Source of the DNA: Agriotes lineatus
Taxonomy: Eukaryota; Arthropoda; Insecta; Coleoptera; Elateridae
Length of the DNA stretch: 64,000 nt
Assembly (NCBI GenBank): GCA_940337035.1
Contig: CALNHX010003615.1
Location: 81,664-145,663, forward strand
Direction: 5' to 3'
The notes beneath the pieces are model-generated. The model searched no databases. It saw only the letters and a program-made list of their open reading frames with translations, and had not been told where the DNA came from. This document shows positions 63,036 through 64,000 of this stretch, piece by piece. How positions within the stretch are numbered: the first letter of the stretch is position 1; each line of letters opens with the position of its first letter. Both the position numbers and the translations under genes were made by a program.

Positions 63036-64000
63036 TAGCTACTAGCTACTATAGTTCAGACCCCATCGGCGCAAGGCGGCACATTTTTACAATGACATAT
63101 TTTATGGGAGCGACCAAGTCAATCATTTTTGATCTCCCGGTACATGCAATCAATATGTAACATACTGTCAGGACATTTTCAAACTGTACGAATGTACGGC
63201 TTTTAGATAATTTTTCTAAATTACGACCCATTGGGTATATAGGTTTTTTATATTTTTCCGCTTGAATTTAGTCATATCGTATTCTATGCAAGTTTTTAGA
63301 GACTTAGTGCACACTGTATAGGCCGCTTTTGTTGGTTTGTGCAAGCTCGACCGCTGCTTGCGAGTTGTAAATATCGATTTTGTCTGCAGTCGGGTTCTAA
63401 AATATACCCAGAGTTGTATTTAACAAACAATGCCTATGAGTGCGAGAGAGAGAAAATGAATTGTTTTAGTGCCGTTTTCGTCTGTACGGTGCACAGCTGC
63501 GGCAGCCCCTCCCGTTTTGTCTGGGCCGTTTGGGTGTTGTTTGTCGTTTAGTTGGCCTCCGGCTGGGAAGAGAGCAGTTGAGTTGTGAGGTTTGCTGCCA
63601 GCGTTCGTCTGCCCCCTTCGGGGGAGGGGCGTCCGCTGGACACGTTCGAGGATGGATTTCCCGTTATTTATGTTGTGTGCGTGTTTTGGAGCTTGAAGCG
63701 AGTCCGGTGTTATGGTGGTGCTTCTACAATATTACGCCAGCCGCTTCTCTTATTGTTATGGGCCATTGGAGCCATCAACCCTTGTGGGGATTATTTCCGA
63801 AGAGCGGCTACTCTTGGCGAATTTGTCGTGCAAATGCATTTGGTCGCATTATTGACCTTTGTTTGGAGACCTCTGAGGAACGGCATCATTCTAGGACCGC
63901 TTCGAGTTCGTTGGAGTCACCCGTTTCATTCCGCGACTTTGAGATTGCTGTCCGGACGTCGCTTCAAACACCGTAGGCGAAGCTATGTGATAGGGTGTTT
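63036..64000. other. Unexplained GC-richer interval at the window edge
   Basis: From about 63330 the sequence is distinctly GC-richer. A 148-codon plus frame (63530-63976) has no recognised domain. It may be the 5' end of a retroelement or an exon of a gene that continues outside the window. Confidence 0.3.

Noticed and set aside
63530..63976. 148-codon plus-strand ORF at the window edge
   Set aside because: No recognisable domain; Trp/Cys/Ser-rich composition typical of chance frames in GC-richer DNA. Left as unexplained sequence.

Overview
The window is eukaryotic, almost certainly insect and probably a beetle. That placement rests on AT-rich intergenic DNA, dense nested decayed transposons (Jockey-, R1- and RTE-type LINEs, mariner and DUF4817-type transposases, MULE, hAT, Penelope-like) and lineage-expanded C2H2 zinc-finger genes with short acidic N-termini. 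Species is inferred from sequence character only. No prokaryotic features, CRISPR arrays or rRNA genes were seen. The only non-transposon gene family I can support is a cluster of poly-C2H2 zinc-finger genes.

0-10 kb: an internally deleted Ty3/Gypsy-type LTR retrotransposon lies on the minus strand (71-7537). Its 5' LTR is split by a nearly intact FLYWCH/MULE DNA transposon (5262-7492), and a 5S-rRNA-like SINE lies in its leader. It is followed by a decayed hAT element with a perfect 8-bp target duplication (7875-9960), which itself holds a LINE 3' end and strong hairpins.

10-28 kb: a mosaic of LINE fragments in both orientations and copies of an interspersed repeat called here family C. A plus-strand LINE (about 20.6-25.9 kb, perhaps starting at 16.4 kb) carries two insertions. 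One is a tRNA-derived SINE. The other is a 3.1-kb structure with ~1.1-kb inverted arms around a 270-codon ORF of the SGCDT/CXC type. A second copy of each SINE family follows.

28-41 kb and 49-63 kb: two paralogous blocks. Each has, in the same order and orientation, a Jockey gag (minus), a MITE with TA flanks, and a poly-zinc-finger gene (minus). Block 1 is about 30.3-37.3 kb; block 2 is about 53.0-61.7 kb. Later private insertions distinguish them: a LINE in block 1, a Penelope-like element and a transposase fragment in block 2. The block 1 zinc-finger ORF (683 codons, 20 fingers plus one atypical) ends at a linker nonsense codon with decayed fingers beyond. The block 2 gene (about 25 fingers) has a one-base insertion in an A-run near its start. 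A third, decayed zinc-finger locus lies at 39.85-40.49 kb. Two related foldback elements (37.45-39.15 and 39.25-39.80 kb) sit beside it.

41-53 kb: AT-rich DNA, a 750-bp Tc1/mariner-type MITE, and a mariner pseudogene interrupted by a 5'-truncated Penelope tail with a hammerhead-like core. A 743-bp inverted-repeat element with a tRNA-Gly-like sequence in its loop follows, then an RTE LINE. Stretches at 14.3-16.1, 19.4-20.5, 57.0-58.0 and 63.0-64.0 kb remain unexplained.
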